From NCBI GenBank assembly GCA_020845575.1, contig JADLFL010000014.1:38391-102390 (forward strand): 64,000 bases of DNA, read 5' to 3'. The stretch is from Acidobacteriota bacterium. GTDB lineage: Bacteria; Acidobacteriota; Vicinamibacteria; Vicinamibacterales; Vicinamibacteraceae. Positions within the stretch are counted from its first letter, which is position 1. Each line of letters begins with the position of its first letter. This document shows positions 62,513 through 64,000 of this stretch, piece after piece. A program made the position numbers and the translations under genes. The notes beneath the pieces are model-generated. The model had not been told where the DNA came from and did not search any database. It saw only the letters and a program-made list of their open reading frames with translations.

Positions 62513-63925
62513 ATGTCCTCTGGCTCCCCTGTCGCCGCCGGTCATCCCTCGCCGTCCGTGGAGGCGGTGCCGGTCCCTCACGTCCTGGTCGCCGACGATC
62601 AGGCCGACGTCATCGAGGCCGTGCGCCTGCTGCTCAAGCTGGAAGGGTACGACGTGGATGGCGTGCGCTCACCCGCCGCCATCCTCGCCGCGGTCGACAA
62701 GGGCGGACACGACGTCGCACTCATCGACCTGAACTACGCGCGAGACACGACGTCGGGCGCCGAGGGGCTCGACCTGCTCTCGCAGATCCGCCGCCTCGAC
62801 GCCACGTTGCCCGTCGTCGTGATGACGGCGTGGAGCACCGTCGAACTCGCCGTCGAGGCCATGCGTCGCGGTGCGAGCGACTTCATCCAGAAGCCCTGGG
62901 AGAACTCGCGGCTGCTCGCCGTACTCCGCACGCAGATCGAACTCGGACGCGCGCTCAGGCGGACGCGTCAGCTCGAGGCCGAGAACGCCCTCCTGCGTCC
63001 GCCCACGACGCCAGCGTTCATCGCCCGCGCGCCGGCCATGCAGCCGGTCCTCCAGGTGCTGTCGCGCGTGGGGCCTTCAGACGCGAACGTGCTCATCACC
63101 GGCGAGAACGGCACCGGTAAGACGTTGCTTGCGCAAGCTCTGCACGAAGCGTCGCCGCGGGCGCAGGCCCCGTTCGTCACCGTGAACACGGGTGGCCTGT
63201 CGGAAACGCTCGTCGACAGCGAGTTGTTCGGCCACGAGCGCGGCGCCTTCACCGACGCGCGCACGGAGCGGATCGGGCGCTTCGAGATCGCGGGTGGCGG
63301 CACGCTCTTCCTCGACGAGATCGCCAACATGCCGGCGGCCGTGCAGCCGCGCCTGCTCCGCGTGCTGGAGACGAGCGAGTTCGAGCGACTCGGGTCGTCG
63401 CGGACGCGCCGCACGAACGTACGCGTCATCAGCGCGACACACGCCGACCTGCACGCAGAGGTCCAGGCCGGGCGCTTCAGACAGGACCTCCTCTTCCGAC
63501 TCAACACCGTGGAGGTGCACATGCCGGCGCTGCGGGATCGGCGCGAGGACATCCCGGAACTGGCGGCCGTGTTCCTGTTCCGTCACGCACGGCGCTACAG
63601 GAAGGCGCTCGACGGCTTCGATTCGTCGGCACTGCAGGCCCTGCTCGCGCACGGCTGGCCTGGCAACATCCGCGAACTGGATCACGCGGTGGAGCGCGCG
63701 GTGCTCATGGTCGATGGCTCGCGGATCACGGCCGACGCACTCGCGCTGCGCACCACACGCGGCGCCGCGGCGTCGCGCCTCGAGGACATGAGTCTCGAGG
63801 ACGTCGAGGCCTTCCTCATCCGCAAGGCGCTCGATCGGTGCGACCGCAACGTGTCGGCGGCCGCACACGCCCTCGGCCTCAGTCGCAGCGCGCTGTACCG
63901 CCGACTCCAGCGGTACGGCCTGTAG
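62513..63925 (+). CDS. Sigma-54-dependent response regulator (NtrC family)
   Basis: 470 residues. The receiver (about 23-135) has acidic pocket ADD at 27-29, phospho-acceptor D72 and K127. The AAA+ domain has Walker A GENGTGKT (197-204), the sigma-54 contact loop GAFTDA (244-249, where GAFTGA is usual) and Walker B GTLFLDEIANM. A Fis-type HTH ends the chain (NVSAAAHALGLSRSALYRRL). It should activate RpoN polymerase, probably at the adaptor promoter. It follows the ATPase gene by 31 bases; a likely partner kinase starts at 63933. Confidence 0.93.
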   Translation: MSSGSPVAAGHPSPSVEAVPVPHVLVADDQADVIEAVRLLLKLEGYDVDGVRSPAAILAAVDKGGHDVALIDLNYARDTTSGAEGLDLLSQIRRLDATLPVVVMTAWSTVELAVEAMRRGASDFIQKPWENSRLLAVLRTQIELGRALRRTRQLEAENALLRPPTTPAFIARAPAMQPVLQVLSRVGPSDANVLITGENGTGKTLLAQALHEASPRAQAPFVTVNTGGLSETLVDSELFGHERGAFTDARTERIGRFEIAGGGTLFLDEIANMPAAVQPRLLRVLETSEFERLGSSRTRRTNVRVISATHADLHAEVQAGRFRQDLLFRLNTVEVHMPALRDRREDIPELAAVFLFRHARRYRKALDGFDSSALQALLAHGWPGNIRELDHAVERAVLMVDGSRITADALALRTTRGAAASRLEDMSLEDVEAFLIRKALDRCDRNVSAAAHALGLSRSALYRRLQRYGL

Positions 63926-63932
63926 GCGTCAG

Positions 63933-64000
63933 ATGCGTCACGACGTGCGGCTGGTTGCCTGGGCCGTCTGCCTCGTGCTGCCGGTGGCAGTCGTCGCGGC
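63933..64000 (+). CDS. Start of a membrane protein, probably the partner sensor kinase (truncated by window edge)
   Basis: Only the first 22 codons are visible: MRHDVRLVAWAVCLVLPVAV, then VA. This is a basic N-terminus followed by a membrane helix. It starts 7 bases after the sigma-54 regulator stop. By position the gene should encode the cognate histidine kinase, but no kinase motif lies in the window. Confidence 0.5.
   Translation, partial: MRHDVRLVAWAVCLVLPVAVVA

Noticed and set aside
1..64000. tRNA, rRNA, insertion sequences or prophage genes.
   Set aside because: No transposase or phage-type gene was seen, and I recognised no tRNA or rRNA segment. A covariance search for tRNAs could not be run.

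Overview
The window is a dense stretch of GC-rich bacterial chromosome with about 50 protein genes, no rRNA, no tRNA that I recognise, no insertion sequence and no CRISPR array. A Gram-negative diderm is indicated by Tol-Pal, LPS-export (Lpt) and LolD-type genes. The gene content and style (a CHASE2 kinase beside a LysM/FecR protein, ABC efflux modules run by sigma-54 regulators, a PTS without sugar permeases) suggest Acidobacteriota, probably near Vicinamibacteria. That placement is inference from content, not from a marker phylogeny.

Layout. 1-2740: end of a membrane protein, then a single frame joining a UbiA-like prenyltransferase to a DUF885-type metallopeptidase-like domain. 2744-10222 (minus): CHASE2 hybrid kinase, LysM/FecR protein, amidohydrolase, PLP enzyme, MATE exporter. 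10250-17341: quinone oxidoreductase, DUF72 protein, alpha/beta hydrolase, peptide-binding lipoprotein, mutS. 17427-20552 (plus): tsaB, rimI, a DUF465 protein, psd and pssA (phosphatidylethanolamine synthesis). 20568-24566 (minus): a 1332-residue NtrY-like kinase. 24676-26958: membrane protein and a PQQ-type beta-propeller protein. 27011-43624 (plus): guaA, dnaE, accA, recJ, an lptC/lptA-like gene, lptB, rpoN, hprK, rapZ, EIIA-Man, HPr and EI. 43686-49301 (minus): tolQ-tolR-tolA/tonB-tolB-pal-cpoB, then ssb. 49460-54717 (plus): recN, miaB, a bifunctional nuclease, parA, parB. Then a dif-like Xer site, a fused lptF-lptG gene, xerD (minus), a LolD-like ATPase, an Xre/MbcA-RES toxin-antitoxin pair, and an efflux module with adaptor, ATPase, sigma-54 activator and the start of a further gene, probably its sensor kinase.

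How the parts connect. The Lpt genes encode a complete-looking inner-membrane/periplasmic LPS exporter built from unusually fused chains. The PTS genes look like a signalling relay (EI to HPr to EIIA) with HprK and RapZ but no sugar permease. HprK lacks the usual P-loop lysine and EI lacks the usual GGDK lysine. RpoN and the sigma-54 activator at the right edge could form a circuit with the -24/-12-like site at 60451. Adjacent genes are often joined by TGATG or ATGA overlaps. Several first genes have a -10-like box only 6-10 bases before the start codon and no Shine-Dalgarno sequence, which suggests leaderless transcripts.

No stretch longer than 300 bases lacks a gene. The largest gaps are 54718-54999 (holding the dif-like site) and 60227-60478.
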